From an uncultured Ruminococcus sp. (GTDB taxonomy: Bacteria; Bacillota; Clostridia; Oscillospirales; Acutalibacteraceae): 6,304 nucleotides of DNA. Every line of letters starts with the position of its first letter. The stretch's first letter is position 1. The stretch covers positions 1-6,304 of the forward strand of contig CACXHC010000192.1 of assembly GCA_902767285.1 (NCBI GenBank). The letters are read 5' to 3'. Of this stretch, positions 5,914 through 6,304 are shown piece by piece. The position numbers were made by a program, and so were the translations under genes. Below the pieces are notes generated by a model that saw nothing but the letters and a program-made list of their open reading frames with translations, had not been told where the DNA came from and did no database searches.

Positions 5914-6304
5914 TTATTTTATAGCATTAAAACCGTTCTCAAGGTCGGCTATTATATCATCGATATGCTCCGTACCAATTGAAAGTCTGATTGTGCTTTG
6001 ATGAATATTCTGGCTTTCGAGTTCCTCATCGGAGAGTTGAGAATGTGTTGTTGATGCAGGGTGAATAACGAGCGATTTAACATCGGCAACATTTGCGAGC
6101 AAAGAGAAAATTTTCAGTGAATCAATAAACTTCCATGCTTCATCTTTTCCGCCTTTTATGTCGAAGGTGAAAATCGAACCGCCACCGTTCGGAAAATATT
6201 TCTCATATAAATCATGCTGAGGGTGAGAGGGTAAAGACGGGTGATTTACTTTTTCTACAAGAGGGTGATTGGATAGAAAATCAACAACTTTTTTAGTATT
6301 TTCG
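5914..6304 (-). CDS. O-acetylhomoserine sulfhydrylase (MetY-type), C-terminal part
   Basis: The last 129 codons of a gene that continues beyond the right edge; its start and the PLP-binding lysine are outside the window. The frame is open from 6303 to a TAA at 5914-5916. The protein belongs to the Cys/Met-metabolism PLP-dependent (fold type I) family. The fragment contains GGSIFTFDIKGG (41-52 of the fragment), VKSLVIHPASTTHSQL (75-90) and STIRLSIGTEHIDDIIADL (103-121), whose Arg (106) is the position that binds substrate carboxylate in this family. The HPASTTHSQL and IRLSxGxEHIDDIIADL wording is typical of O-acetylhomoserine aminocarboxypropyltransferases, cytosolic enzymes that make homocysteine from O-acetylhomoserine and sulfide (or methionine from methanethiol). 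A related cystathionine gamma-synthase or methionine gamma-lyase is less likely. No regulatory region is visible because the 5' end is missing. Confidence 0.9.
   Translation of the reverse strand, partial: ENTKKVVDFLSNHPLVEKVNHPSLPSHPQHDLYEKYFPNGGGSIFTFDIKGGKDEAWKFIDSLKIFSLLANVADVKSLVIHPASTTHSQLSDEELESQNIHQSTIRLSIGTEHIDDIIADLENGFNAIK

Noticed and set aside
1..6304. CRISPR arrays, insertion sequences with transposase, and phage genes.
   Set aside because: No regularly spaced direct repeats, transposase motifs or phage-type proteins were found on either strand.

Overview
The window looks like chromosomal DNA from a low-GC Gram-positive anaerobe, most plausibly a Clostridia / Oscillospiraceae-type gut bacterium. 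The basis is AT-rich sequence, sigma-A-like TTGAnn-17-TATAAT promoters, GGTGAT/GAGGTG ribosome-binding sites, a tRNA gene without an encoded CCA, and an RND pump of the kind found in Firmicutes. This placement is an inference; no rRNA or species marker is present.

Layout. Positions 1-270 are non-coding: a 16-bp-stem terminator-like hairpin (36-74), then a roughly 100-bp palindromic, MITE-like element (101-200) whose right end contains the -35 box of the best promoter for the next gene. Positions 271-4395 (+) encode a 1374-residue RND-superfamily efflux permease. Its first extracytoplasmic loop is about twice normal size because a roughly 340-residue coiled-coil hairpin is inserted in the docking-domain position. 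Positions 4396-4544 (+) hold a broken remnant of an XRE-type helix-turn-helix regulator with an internal deletion and a frame change. A bidirectional terminator (4519-4560) separates this from a convergent gene, 4541-5446 (-), encoding a TIGR01212-family radical SAM protein that most resembles the YtqA/MnmL branch (tRNA wobble-uridine modification). Two face-to-face, interleaved promoters at 5470-5513 drive that gene leftward and a tRNA-Ser(CGA) gene (5527-5612) rightward; the tRNA ends in a strong terminator. Positions 5675-5913 hold no recognisable conventional gene, only a possible 15-codon micro-ORF with a good ribosome-binding site and a terminator-like hairpin. Positions 5914-6304 (-) are the C-terminal 129 residues of an O-acetylhomoserine sulfhydrylase (MetY-type) that runs off the right edge.

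The genes appear to be independent single-gene units, each bounded by its own terminator, not one pathway. The pump is not next to a membrane-fusion-protein gene within the window. The most unusual item is the pump's very large coiled-coil insertion. Secondary points are the palindromic element feeding the pump promoter, the regulator fossil just behind the pump, the interleaved divergent promoters, and the micro-ORF whose ribosome-binding site can be sequestered.
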